Assembly: GCA_020631355.1 (NCBI GenBank) | Contig: JAHDHL010000051.1 | Coordinates: 1 to 32,119 of the forward strand | Source of the DNA: Saprospiraceae bacterium | Lineage (GTDB): Bacteria; Bacteroidota; Bacteroidia; Chitinophagales; Saprospiraceae | DNA length: 32,119 nt | Direction: 5' to 3' | Shown: in pieces, positions 8,207-16,339 of the stretch | How the letters are laid out: each line of letters begins with the position of its first letter | Numbering within the stretch: the stretch's first letter is position 1 | Program-made: the position numbers and the translations under genes | Notes under the pieces: generated by a model | The model's database searches: none | The model's input: the letters and a program-made list of their open reading frames with translations, nothing else | Told to the model about the DNA's origin: nothing

Positions 8207-9451
8207 CTACTCCAAATCCAAGCTATTCTTAGCATCATTGATTTCCACACCATTCTTACAAATCACACGCCCCGGATTGGAATTAGACTTTTCCACAATG
8301 ATTCCATCCCATTGTTTTCCGCAATCGTTCTCAATCACACCAAATGTTTCCACGAAAAGTTTTGCACCGGGCTTTACGATGATTTTCCCATTCTCAGGTA
8401 AGGTTACCCTACACTTGATGTAAAGTTCCGCGAATGGTTCCAGTACCAAGTCCCCTTTCAAATCCTTGGCACCTGTCCATTCTTCAGTACCCGTAATTGT
8501 AATTGTTGCTGTTTCATCCCTTTCGCACCAGTCCTTTATCATCAGTTTCCGCTGTCTGGATCCCTTTTGGGATAAATTCTTATGTATGATTCCCAACTGG
8601 CATGGAGTCCAGGAATTGCGATAGGTATTATAATCCATGAAATTATTGGAAACCTTATCACAGGGAGGTGCGCCATAATTCCAACAATTCGGATGGGATG
8701 GCGTATCATCACACCTATCATTCGTGACCCAGGAATGCCCCAAACCCAAGACATGACCGATTTCATGATTCAGTAGCCCCTGCGTAAACCATGTTCCCAT
8801 CGTGGCCTTTCCTATCGGCATTTCCAAGTCCGTCTTCAGCCCTAGTATCTTCACTGATGTTCCGATAGCTACTCCCATATCACCCTTGTCATATGTTTCG
8901 GATTGCAGGCTATCCGCATGATGCTCCAATAGGAATACATTCAAAACCTCATTGTCATTGACCGCATATTTGCGAATCACCGTTTTATCATAATAATTCT
9001 TGTCCTTGCCCTTTTTCACCATAAAATACAATTCCTCATCCTGATGGAAATAAATTCCATCATCGCCGGGTTGGGCTGCATCCGGTGTCAACACATACTG
9101 ATACCGCTGTTCAAGTACGGGAGTATCATTACCTACAGGAAGATTCATTTTCTTATTACCACTCACCAAGGCCTTATTGGCCAATTTCAATAGGTCCAGA
9201 ACATAAGGCACCCCCTCTTCCTCTGAAAAATTACCTGAACCATCCGCTCTTTGCACCACATGGAAATTCACCCGGATATATTTGGTATCCGTATTCTCAT
9301 CCGGCACATAATGCTCCCATTGCTGACATGTGGAAACTGGCCGCCCTACCTGATTCGAGCGTTCTATTCCCTCAGAAGTAAGATAATCACGCTTCTTTGA
9401 ACACGAAAATGACAAGAGGATGATGCAAATGATGGTGATGTGGTATTTCAT
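8207..9451 (-). CDS. Pappalysin-type (M43-like) zinc metalloprotease lipoprotein
   Basis: A 414-residue lipoprotein with signal peptide and lipobox ending at Cys17 (LLSFSC). The metzincin zinc site is HEIGHVLGLGH, with His229, Glu230, His233 and His239, followed by a Met-turn in NNFMDYN (Met272). Cys-rich loops around 247-264 fit pappalysin-like M43 enzymes. The C-terminal third (about 315-414) is a separate beta-rich region with repeated ILVxPGA-like strands, typical of a passenger or binding domain. It is convergent with the DUF5916 gene (12 bp apart) and divergent from the TPR lipoprotein gene. It probably degrades extracellular or periplasmic protein; the substrate is unknown. Confidence 0.82.
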   Translation of the reverse strand: MKYHITIICIILLSFSCSKKRDYLTSEGIERSNQVGRPVSTCQQWEHYVPDENTDTKYIRVNFHVVQRADGSGNFSEEEGVPYVLDLLKLANKALVSGNKKMNLPVGNDTPVLEQRYQYVLTPDAAQPGDDGIYFHQDEELYFMVKKGKDKNYYDKTVIRKYAVNDNEVLNVFLLEHHADSLQSETYDKGDMGVAIGTSVKILGLKTDLEMPIGKATMGTWFTQGLLNHEIGHVLGLGHSWVTNDRCDDTPSHPNCWNYGAPPCDKVSNNFMDYNTYRNSWTPCQLGIIHKNLSQKGSRQRKLMIKDWCERDETATITITGTEEWTGAKDLKGDLVLEPFAELYIKCRVTLPENGKIIVKPGAKLFVETFGVIENDCGKQWDGIIVEKSNSNPGRVICKNGVEINDAKNSLDLE

Positions 9452-9474
9452 TCTTTTTTATTTGAAAAGTAGCT

Positions 9475-9482
9475 TAATTTTG
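9475..9482 (+). promoter_or_regulatory. -7 element TAATTTTG for the TPR lipoprotein gene
   Basis: TAATTTTG matches TAnnTTTG and lies about 50 bp before the ATG at 9532, in the short divergent gap. I see no good -33 TTG at the standard spacing. Confidence 0.4.
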
Positions 9483-9531
9483 CAATCTAGCTTTTCTTTT
9501 AAATTTCGATACAATACAAATTGTGTTTAAC

Positions 9532-10437
9532 ATGAAAAAAATAACCTATCTACTCATAGTCGTCACAATGCTTTTCGCCTCTTGCGCACAAGACAATCCA
9601 TTAGTCAAGGAAATCAAGGATTTGGAACAAAGCGTCGATAAGCAACCCTCAACTGAAAACATCCAAATGCTTTTGGCTAAGTACAAGGAATTCATGAATA
9701 ATAATCCTGAGGATGTCGAAAACAATGGTATCTATTCCTATAAGGCTGCCATCAGGCACCTACAAAGTAACAACATAAGTTCAGCCATTGCTTCATTGGA
9801 CGAGGGTATCAAGACTTATGGTGCATCTTCCGCAACACCCAACAGCCTCTACCTTATGGCCAATACCTTTAAGGACAAGTACAAGCAAATCGCTCAGGCT
9901 GATACTTACTACCAAGCATTGATTGAGGGATTCCCCAATCATGAATACAGTGCCAAGGCCAAGGAGAACATGAAGAAGACAATGACGTTGGAAGAAAGAA
10001 TCAACCTCATCAAGGATGACATCTACACGGATTCCACCAAAGTCAGAGCCGACCCGAGAAAGGTGAGGAAAGTCAGTGAATTGTATAAGCTTTATGCCGG
10101 TGTATTACCTAATGCTCCCAATACACCTGACTATCTCTATCAGATGTATAGCATTACCAATTCAGCAAGGATGTTCAAGGATGCAGCATTCGCATCAGAG
10201 AAATTGTATACCCAATATCCGGATCATGAAAAAGCCCCTACGGCCATGTTCCTAGCAGGATTCATCTACGAGGATAAATTGAAGAACAACGAGAAGGCAG
10301 AAGCCATTTATAAGGAGTTCCTTTCAAAGTATCCTGATAATGATTTTGCAAGCAGTGCCAAAGTTTCCCTGAAATACCTTGGTGCGCCTGCTGATGAGAT
10401 GCTCAAGAAACTACAGGACGAAAACAACGAGGAATAA
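9532..10437 (+). CDS. TPR-repeat lipoprotein
   Basis: A 301-residue lipoprotein. The signal peptide ends in LFASC with Cys18 as the lipidated residue. The rest is helical with tetratricopeptide-like repeats (for example KFKDKYKQIAQADTYYQALIEGFPNHE-like spacing near 115-145 and the last repeat near 240-275, which has the typical YPDNDFASSAK ending), similar to outer-membrane TPR adaptors of the BamD/YfiO type. An in-frame GTG lies three codons upstream at 9523; I prefer the ATG because it begins the standard MKK signal peptide. The next gene follows after 27 bp, so the two are probably cotranscribed. The exact role is unknown. Confidence 0.8.
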   Translation: MKKITYLLIVVTMLFASCAQDNPLVKEIKDLEQSVDKQPSTENIQMLLAKYKEFMNNNPEDVENNGIYSYKAAIRHLQSNNISSAIASLDEGIKTYGASSATPNSLYLMANTFKDKYKQIAQADTYYQALIEGFPNHEYSAKAKENMKKTMTLEERINLIKDDIYTDSTKVRADPRKVRKVSELYKLYAGVLPNAPNTPDYLYQMYSITNSARMFKDAAFASEKLYTQYPDHEKAPTAMFLAGFIYEDKLKNNEKAEAIYKEFLSKYPDNDFASSAKVSLKYLGAPADEMLKKLQDENNEE

Positions 10438-10464
10438 TCCAATAGATAAAAGACCATCTCATTC

Positions 10465-11580
10465 ATGGACAAAAAGGAATTACACCAATATCTTTTCTAT
10501 GGTACGGAAGCCTTTGCTTCGGAAATAGAAGCTTTCCTGAATCATGTTTTCTCATCCAACAATAAGGCGGAGGAACATGGCAAAAGGAAAACTCCTATCT
10601 GCATCTGGGGTTTCCATGGTATTGGCAAAACAGAAATGGTGGAAGCCTTTGCCCAACAAAATGGATATGATTGGTCTTATATTGCACCAGCCCAATTTGA
10701 GGAAATGGGTGACCTCCTAGGCATGCCTGTGGTCCATGAGGGAACCACATCCTTTTCTCCTCCCGAATGGGTTCCTAGGGAAGAAGGACCGGGAATACTC
10801 CTCATTGATGATGTCAATCGGGCGGATGACCGTATCCTGAGAGGAATCATGCAATTACTCCAGAATTACGAGCTGGCCAGTTGGGCATTACCCAAAGGAT
10901 GGCAAATCGTTCTTACAGCCAATCCGGATGGAGGAGATTATTCCGTGACGCCTATGGATGATGCCATGCTCACCCGTATGATGCACATTACCATGAAATT
11001 CGATATCAAGGAATGGGCTAAATGGGCTGAGGCCACACAAGTGGACCCCAGGGGCATCAACTTCGTCCTGACCTATCCGGAATTAATCCATACCGGGGAA
11101 AGGACCACTCCACGTTCATTGGTTCAGTTTTTCCAAACGATTGAACAAATCGAGGATTTAGAGGCAGAACTGGGTACTGTACAGATTTTGGCAGATTCCT
11201 GCTTGGACAAGGAAGCTGCAACGGCATTTATCGGATTCGTAAGGGATAAATTGGGTAGATTACCGTCACCTCAGGATATCATCAATGCAGAAAGATTCGA
11301 GGAGGATATCAAAAATCCACTTTGGGAAATGGTCAATCAAAGTACCCTTAGAATTGACTTGTTATCCACACTCTGTACCCGTTTGGTGAATTATCTGATA
11401 GTTAATGATATCAATCCCTCCAACGAGCAGAACGAGAACATCAAATCATTCATGTTGATGGATTTCATCCCTAATGACCTTAGGCTAGGAATGGCGCAGG
11501 ATTTCATGAAAGGGAACAACAGCATCAAACAAGTCATGGCTGACCCTCAACTGAGCATGTTGTTATTGGAGAATATGTAA
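10465..11580 (+). CDS. MoxR-like AAA ATPase
   Basis: A 371-residue cytoplasmic ATPase. Walker A is GFHGIGKT (residues 49-56), Walker B is ILLIDDVNR (about 111-119) and sensor 1 is LTANP with Asn153. The arrangement, with a MoxR/AAA_5-type insert and a separate C-terminal helical part (about 185-371), fits the MoxR group, whose members usually act as chaperone-like ATPases with a von Willebrand factor A protein. No VWA gene is visible next to it; the upstream partner is a TPR lipoprotein 27 bp away. A strong terminator follows the stop codon directly. Confidence 0.85.
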   Translation: MDKKELHQYLFYGTEAFASEIEAFLNHVFSSNNKAEEHGKRKTPICIWGFHGIGKTEMVEAFAQQNGYDWSYIAPAQFEEMGDLLGMPVVHEGTTSFSPPEWVPREEGPGILLIDDVNRADDRILRGIMQLLQNYELASWALPKGWQIVLTANPDGGDYSVTPMDDAMLTRMMHITMKFDIKEWAKWAEATQVDPRGINFVLTYPELIHTGERTTPRSLVQFFQTIEQIEDLEAELGTVQILADSCLDKEAATAFIGFVRDKLGRLPSPQDIINAERFEEDIKNPLWEMVNQSTLRIDLLSTLCTRLVNYLIVNDINPSNEQNENIKSFMLMDFIPNDLRLGMAQDFMKGNNSIKQVMADPQLSMLLLENM

Positions 11581-11632
11581 AACATTTCATCCTAGTCCAC
11601 TTCGATATGGGACTAGGATGAAATGTTCTTTT
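11581..11632. terminator. Bidirectional intrinsic terminator
   Basis: AACATTTCATCCTAGTCC (11581-11598) pairs perfectly with 11610-11627, with an 11-nt loop and CTTTTTAG after it. It starts directly after the stop of the AAA ATPase. The other strand has a shorter T-run. It separates two convergent genes. Confidence 0.88.
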
Positions 11633-12798
11633 TAGTACTTCACAATTTTTTCGGTCAAGATTCCCTTATCTGTTCCCATCTGAACCATATAGGTCCCGGG
11701 AGACAAATGGGAGATATCCAATCTATAAGAAAGTGATTCTTGTTCCCAATTTTTCGTCAACAATTGTTCACCCAGTAAATTATATACCGAAACAGATTGT
11801 ATTCTTACTTCATCCACATCCATTCTGACGATACCATTTGATGGGTTTGGTGCCAAGGTCAATTCTACCTCGTTTCCTAAATCTGTAGTAGGAACTGATG
11901 CCGGTAGTTGAAATTGGCTGAAGAACTCCCAAATGACCTCAGAAGCCGTAAAATCACGATTGGTATTCCCTGAACCGGGTAAGTCAATCAAGCCATTCGG
12001 CCATGTATGGCCTCCATTTGTAATCTTATAGAATTCTACTCTCGTACTCTCATCACAACCGGTATATTCATACAATTCGGCTGTACATCCATCACCGGTG
12101 TTGGTATCCGGAATATCCGTAACAGCAGGACCATCCATACAATTATTATTGCTTACCCACCATTCCACAACAGTTTCCACATCAGTGGTCCAAGCAGCAC
12201 CACCATAAGGCACTACAGGATCATTTGTACCATGAATCTGCATGACTGGCATAGCCCTCATCGGATCACAATTGGCTACTTCCAAAGGCACCATACTACC
12301 TGTTACGGATGCTATCGCTGCAATTCGGTTCGGGTAATCACAAGCCATCTTATAACTCATGTATCCTCCATTCGACATTCCTGTTGAATAAACCCTCGTT
12401 AGGTCTATACCATACTCTGCATGGAATTCATCAATCAATGCATTCAAGAAACCGGCATCGTCCGTCGTATTCCCCGAACCGGGAAAATTCACATTCCAAG
12501 TCTTACCTGTTCCTCCGGGGATATCCGTGCCATCCGGATGACAGACAATGAAACCCTCTGCATCCGCTACTACATTAAAATTAGTATAAGCTTCTTGTTG
12601 AATGGCGTTGGATGTATTTCCATGTAAATTGAATACTAAAGGCAAGCTCACACCCTCCTCATATTGCGGGGGAAGACGCAATCTGTAATCCCTTGTGAGG
12701 CCATCGTGTTCTATTGTTCCAATGACATTCTGCTGGGCGTTTGTCATTAATGTTGAAAAGAGGCCCAATAATATGATAATTGTACATCTATATTCCAT
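11632..12798 (-). CDS. T9SS-secreted PHB-depolymerase/feruloyl-esterase-like hydrolase
   Basis: A 388-residue secreted alpha/beta hydrolase of the LpqC / polyhydroxybutyrate-depolymerase (esterase PHB) family. A signal peptide (1-21, cut after TNAQ) is followed by the oxyanion segment FNLHGN (about 56-61), the nucleophile motif STGMSNGG with Ser142, the acid in HGTNDPVVPY (Asp193) and the catalytic His264 in NGGHTWP. The last 75 residues form a T9SS type A sorting domain (APNPSNG near 316-322, ending in a short basic GILTEKIVKY-like strand). It would cleave polyester or feruloyl-type esters outside the cell; the substrate is not decidable. It is convergent with the AAA ATPase and divergent from the propeller-like gene. 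Confidence 0.85.
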   Translation of the reverse strand: MEYRCTIIILLGLFSTLMTNAQQNVIGTIEHDGLTRDYRLRLPPQYEEGVSLPLVFNLHGNTSNAIQQEAYTNFNVVADAEGFIVCHPDGTDIPGGTGKTWNVNFPGSGNTTDDAGFLNALIDEFHAEYGIDLTRVYSTGMSNGGYMSYKMACDYPNRIAAIASVTGSMVPLEVANCDPMRAMPVMQIHGTNDPVVPYGGAAWTTDVETVVEWWVSNNNCMDGPAVTDIPDTNTGDGCTAELYEYTGCDESTRVEFYKITNGGHTWPNGLIDLPGSGNTNRDFTASEVIWEFFSQFQLPASVPTTDLGNEVELTLAPNPSNGIVRMDVDEVRIQSVSVYNLLGEQLLTKNWEQESLSYRLDISHLSPGTYMVQMGTDKGILTEKIVKY

Positions 12799-12865
12799 AT
12801 ATCTTTGTTTTAATCGTTAAGTAAATGCATCCAATCAAATATGGTTTAAACTTATAAAGATTCTC

Positions 12866-14440
12866 ATGAGATTCATATCCCTACTCGTCATATATTTATT
12901 CATTCATCATTCTTTAGATGCCCAAGTCTGGGAAACGTCAGTGAGTTATGGTGGTTTGGGAAACGAATCCTTGGATGCAATGGCTATTCTGGATGATGGC
13001 CGCATCGTTACAACAGGGAGTTTTGAGCAAAATGTCGATTGGAACGGTATAAGTATGGTTTCCGTGGGAGAGGAGGATGTTTACTGCGGTATCTCCCAGT
13101 CTGATGGCACATTGGATATTGCATTTAGCCTAGGTGGAAACCTACAAGACCAGTTGAGTGGCATCTCTACATTCGAAGATAAAATCAGCCTGTTTGGTAG
13201 TTATAACATCAATGCCACATTCGACACCATCGAACTCAACACCAATCTTGGCACCAAAGGATTATTCATTACACAATACAATACCCTTGGTGAGGTACAA
13301 TGGGCTCATTCCATAGAAGGAAATATTCTGAGTATAAATGGTGATATCACACAAGATGAATCAGGTAATATCTTTGCTACCGGATACTTTTTCGATACCC
13401 TTATTGTCCAACAGGACACTTTGGTCGCACAATCGGATGAGGGCGACCTTTTTGTATTGAAATGGGATATTAATGGCCAACTGATATGGTCCATCCAAGC
13501 AGGAGATACAGGAATCATGAGGTCGACACGCATTGCCGTTGACTCAGAGGGTAGAATCATCATTGCCGGTAAATTCAAAGGAGCTGCGACTTTCGGAACT
13601 ACAACCATACAAACCAATACGGCCGATAGTGATTTGTTCGTCGCCCAACTGAATCAGGATGGTGACTTCATATGGGGCAAGAAATTAGGAGGTGTATTCG
13701 AAGACGACCTAGGAGATATCACATTGGATGAGAATGACAATATTTACCTCTGTGGTTATTTTTTGGGCATTCTATCCTCAACTGAAGGATGGCAAATACA
13801 AACCAGTGGCATCAATCTGGATGCTTATCTCATACGGCTCAATCCTAATGGGGACTTAGAATGGGGACATTCCATGGGACTCAGCAATGATGACTTTGCA
13901 TTGTCCATGGATTACCAGAATGGTAAGTTGGCTATTACGGGATATTTCACTGGAAATACTTATTGGGGGTTCAATGGTTTGCAAGCCCAGGACGCATTTG
14001 ATGCTTGTATAGCAATATTCGATTCCAATGGGAACATCCTAAATATGCTGGCCATATCCGGAAGTGATTTTGAGATTGGCACCCAAATCATGTACGGTCC
14101 CAACGGCAATATCATTACAGCAGGAAACTTCAATGGCTCTTGCATCCTAGATGGCGAATTCATATCCAATGGCAACTTTGATGCATACTGGGCTATTTCT
14201 GACATCCAAGTCAGCAACTCCGATACATATGATATCCAACAAGAGATAATTGTTTATCCCAATCCTACACAAGGCCTCATCGAATGGAATATAGTACATG
14301 AGAATGCCTCGTTATTCCATGCTGATGGTAGATTACTCATCAGAACAAATGATACCCGAATGGACTTGAGTCATTTTCCTAATGCCACATATTTCCTTCA
14401 GCTTGGAACGCAATGGATTCCTGTTATCAAAATTCAGTAA
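12866..14440 (+). CDS. T9SS-secreted propeller-like repeat protein
   Basis: A 524-residue secreted protein. A signal peptide (about 1-19, ending LDAQ) precedes about eight beta-propeller-like blades. Each blade has a pattern of the type GDxxWGxxLGG, DxxGNIxxxGYF and a run of small beta strands (for example about 250-300 and 310-355), as in SBBP- or delta-60-type repeats. The C-terminus is a T9SS sorting domain starting at VYPNPTQG (about 464-471). No catalytic motif is visible, so it is probably a binding or surface protein. Its last 14 bp overlap the 3' end of the convergent hemD gene. Confidence 0.75.
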   Translation: MRFISLLVIYLFIHHSLDAQVWETSVSYGGLGNESLDAMAILDDGRIVTTGSFEQNVDWNGISMVSVGEEDVYCGISQSDGTLDIAFSLGGNLQDQLSGISTFEDKISLFGSYNINATFDTIELNTNLGTKGLFITQYNTLGEVQWAHSIEGNILSINGDITQDESGNIFATGYFFDTLIVQQDTLVAQSDEGDLFVLKWDINGQLIWSIQAGDTGIMRSTRIAVDSEGRIIIAGKFKGAATFGTTTIQTNTADSDLFVAQLNQDGDFIWGKKLGGVFEDDLGDITLDENDNIYLCGYFLGILSSTEGWQIQTSGINLDAYLIRLNPNGDLEWGHSMGLSNDDFALSMDYQNGKLAITGYFTGNTYWGFNGLQAQDAFDACIAIFDSNGNILNMLAISGSDFEIGTQIMYGPNGNIITAGNFNGSCILDGEFISNGNFDAYWAISDIQVSNSDTYDIQQEIIVYPNPTQGLIEWNIVHENASLFHADGRLLIRTNDTRMDLSHFPNATYFLQLGTQWIPVIKIQ

Positions 14441-15101
14441 GTATAATTTCTTGGGCCAAATTGAAAAGGGCATTCATATTGGCCGCATCAGGTATCCGAA
14501 TTTCATCCAGTCCTAATTCAAGTAATTGTTGTTGGGTCGTAGGGCCGATAGCCATTACAATTTCACCATTGTCAGTATACTTATCATAGTAAGCCTCCGC
14601 ATTCTTAGGACTCGTAAAAATGAGAATGTCCGCATTGGGATGTTCAAAATCATTTTTTCTTATGCTCTCATAAACAACCAAGTCCCTTACAGTCAGATGT
14701 TGGGCGATGAGTGTTTGTACCGACTTCCTTGATTCTTTGGCCCGGGGAAACAAAATACTTTTTGACTCATATTTCTTAATGAGCGCCCTAGCCACATCCT
14801 CGGGTGCTCCATTCCCTATATAATCCGGACGACCTCCCAATTGCTCCAATGTTCTTGCTGTACCTGGCCCCATACAGGCCATTATTGCAGAATCGGACCA
14901 CTCATTGATATATTTCTGATGGAAAAACCTCACTGCATTGGAGCTGTAGAAAAAAATGACATTCGTTTCAGGAATAGGAACCCCATCATCAATTGGCATA
15001 AATGCTAGTAGGGAATGAGCAATTACGTTCACATCAGATTGAAAATATAGGAATGGACTATCAGTTTCCAACTTCCTTGATATGAATATTCTAACAGGCA
15101 A
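14427..15101 (-). CDS. hemD: Uroporphyrinogen-III synthase
   Basis: A 224-residue cytoplasmic enzyme that closes hydroxymethylbilane to uroporphyrinogen III in tetrapyrrole synthesis. HemD signatures are FFYSSNAVRFF (about 49-59), the MGPGTARTLEQLG segment (about 77-89), LFPRAKESRKSV (about 116-127), VYESIRKN, ILIFTSPKNAEAYY (about 155-168) and the final AIGPTTQQQLLELG (about 184-197). The listed start is TTG (15099-15101). The frame stays open upstream to 15158, where a CTG lies five bases after a -7 element, so the protein may be about 19 residues longer. No other haem gene is nearby. Confidence 0.82.
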   Translation of the reverse strand: MPVRIFISRKLETDSPFLYFQSDVNVIAHSLLAFMPIDDGVPIPETNVIFFYSSNAVRFFHQKYINEWSDSAIMACMGPGTARTLEQLGGRPDYIGNGAPEDVARALIKKYESKSILFPRAKESRKSVQTLIAQHLTVRDLVVYESIRKNDFEHPNADILIFTSPKNAEAYYDKYTDNGEIVMAIGPTTQQQLLELGLDEIRIPDAANMNALFNLAQEIILTEF

Positions 15102-15163
15102 ATGAGATGATTTTCGAACAGGTAGGGTATCAATCCTATTAAATGAAGAAATTTCCAGTGTGG

Positions 15164-15171
15164 CAAAGTTA
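15164..15171 (-). promoter_or_regulatory. -7 element TAACTTTG upstream of hemD
   Basis: On the minus strand TAACTTTG (15171 down to 15164) matches TAnnTTTG. It is the same octamer, with the same five-base gap to a possible start codon, as before the MBOAT gene, except that here the codon is CTG (15158-15156). Confidence 0.4.
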
Positions 15172-15237
15172 GGGTTTATGTTCAGAGATTACATCAGATC
15201 TACATAATAATACTTTCTGTTATCAAGACCTCATAGT

Positions 15238-15272
15238 AAAAGGGCTTGGATTTACATCCAAGCCCTTTTTTC
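15238..15272. terminator. Strong hairpin terminator between hemD and the small ORF
   Basis: AAAAGGGCTTGGAT (15238-15251), loop TTAC, ATCCAAGCCCTTTT (15256-15269), then more T on the plus side. On the minus strand four T follow the stem, so it can end the small minus-strand ORF at 15305. No plus-strand gene precedes it. Confidence 0.75.
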
Positions 15273-15304
15273 TTACTTGTTAAAGTTTCTTTTAATAAGT
15301 AGTC

Positions 15305-15391
15305 TTAGCGTTTACTACCTGAAAGACGGGAAGCGACTAACATTCCCCCACCAAATAGAAACACCCCTGCCATAATACATAAAACTAGCAT
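15305..15391 (-). CDS. Possible 28-residue single-span membrane peptide
   Basis: A minus-strand frame from ATG (15391) to TAA (15305) encodes 28 residues: a hydrophobic Gly-rich stretch (about residues 2-20, including GVFLFGGGMLVA) followed by a basic end, GSKR. The layout is that of a small membrane protein with positive inside charge. It is followed after 33 bp by a strong hairpin that works on this strand. The evidence is composition and the terminator only; I recognise no family. Confidence 0.4.
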   Translation of the reverse strand: MLVLCIMAGVFLFGGGMLVASRLSGSKR

Positions 15392-16088
15392 GTTCAATAC
15401 GTTTTGTTCTTGCCAAATAATGTTACACTCTCAGTTGATATTGGGACGTAAAAAATGGGCGTTAGGGACTATTTCAAGTCAGAAAAACACAGTAAAATTT
15501 GGTATTAACATTTGGCTAACCATGCGGTTCGAAATAAAATTAACCAAAACCAAGCAGGAAGCCAAAATAAATAATGCCGTTTCCAGCTTTATCAAGCTTT
15601 ATTTTCCGCAAATAATAGTCACTCAAATTATATAGAAATCCGCTAACGACAATTTAAGTATTTCAAAACATATGCCATCTTTTGCTATATGTTAGGACAT
15701 TTTTATTTATTGCATCTAATTCAGTCATATGTAAAATAAAAATATCTCGAACCGTAACACATTGTCGCATAATGCATTAATCAACACCTAAAACACCAGT
15801 GATATAAAATGGCAGGCATTTTGGACTATACATTTACATAAAGGAAAGTTCTCAAGGATTAATTGTTAAGGAACGACACTCCAACACACACATATTTAAG
15901 TTAATTTTTATATAGTCACAGTTTTAATAGTCACACTATTTCAACTTTAATGTTTGTAGTTTCAATGTTCACAGTTGATTTTGGCACTCGTTCAAGAACA
16001 ACACACTATAACAATTCCTCCACCCAATGAATATACTCCGATTAATATTCAACTATTAGATGTAACACTTTACAAACTCTTTACCATC
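15392..16088. other. Long intergenic region upstream of the first double-glycine peptide
   Basis: About 700 bp, AT-rich, with no convincing gene on either strand. Two direct repeats ATAGTCACA (15912-15920 and 15927-15935) lie 15 bp apart, with a related ATAGTCACT further upstream near 15615. They could be regulator sites for the peptide-kinase unit that begins at 16089. I found no complete TAnnTTTG promoter. An open frame entering from 15975 is best read as an untranslated leader. Confidence 0.5.
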
Positions 16089-16277
16089 ATGAAAAGGAAA
16101 AAACAAATCAACAAAAAGTTCAAGTTATTGAATCGATTTGAGAAAGGAAGAATCAAAGGGGGGAACAATGACAAGAACAAGGACAAGGATAAGGACAAGG
16201 ATAGCAATCCACAAGGAGGATATCCACCCTACCAACCAGGAGGTAACAATGATGATGACAAGGATAGCTTTGGATAG
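16089..16277 (+). CDS. Double-glycine leader peptide P0 (Lys/Asp-repeat core)
   Basis: A 62-residue precursor. The 25-residue leader is very basic and ends in IKGG, with Leu at -12, Asn at -11, Glu at -8, Ile at -4 and Lys at -3, the pattern of leaders cut by C39-type peptidases after Gly-Gly. The 37-residue core begins NNDKN, has KDKDKDKDS encoded by a tandem 12-bp repeat (16179-16202), then QGGYPPYQPGG and an acidic end. It has no Cys, unlike the four later peptides. The frame is open upstream to 15975, but this ATG is the only start that places the leader at the N-terminus. The kinase gene starts 62 bp downstream, so this is probably its partner. The function is inferred. Confidence 0.65.
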   Translation: MKRKKQINKKFKLLNRFEKGRIKGGNNDKNKDKDKDKDSNPQGGYPPYQPGGNNDDDKDSFG

Positions 16278-16339
16278 TATCAGATAATCAGCTGATATAA
16301 CAAAGACATCCTATTTATGAACATTATCTCCTATTTACC

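Noticed and set aside
15975-16088. N-terminal extension of the P0 peptide
   Set aside because: Would put 38 unrelated residues before a complete double-glycine leader; leaders are N-terminal, so the internal ATG at 16089 is preferred.
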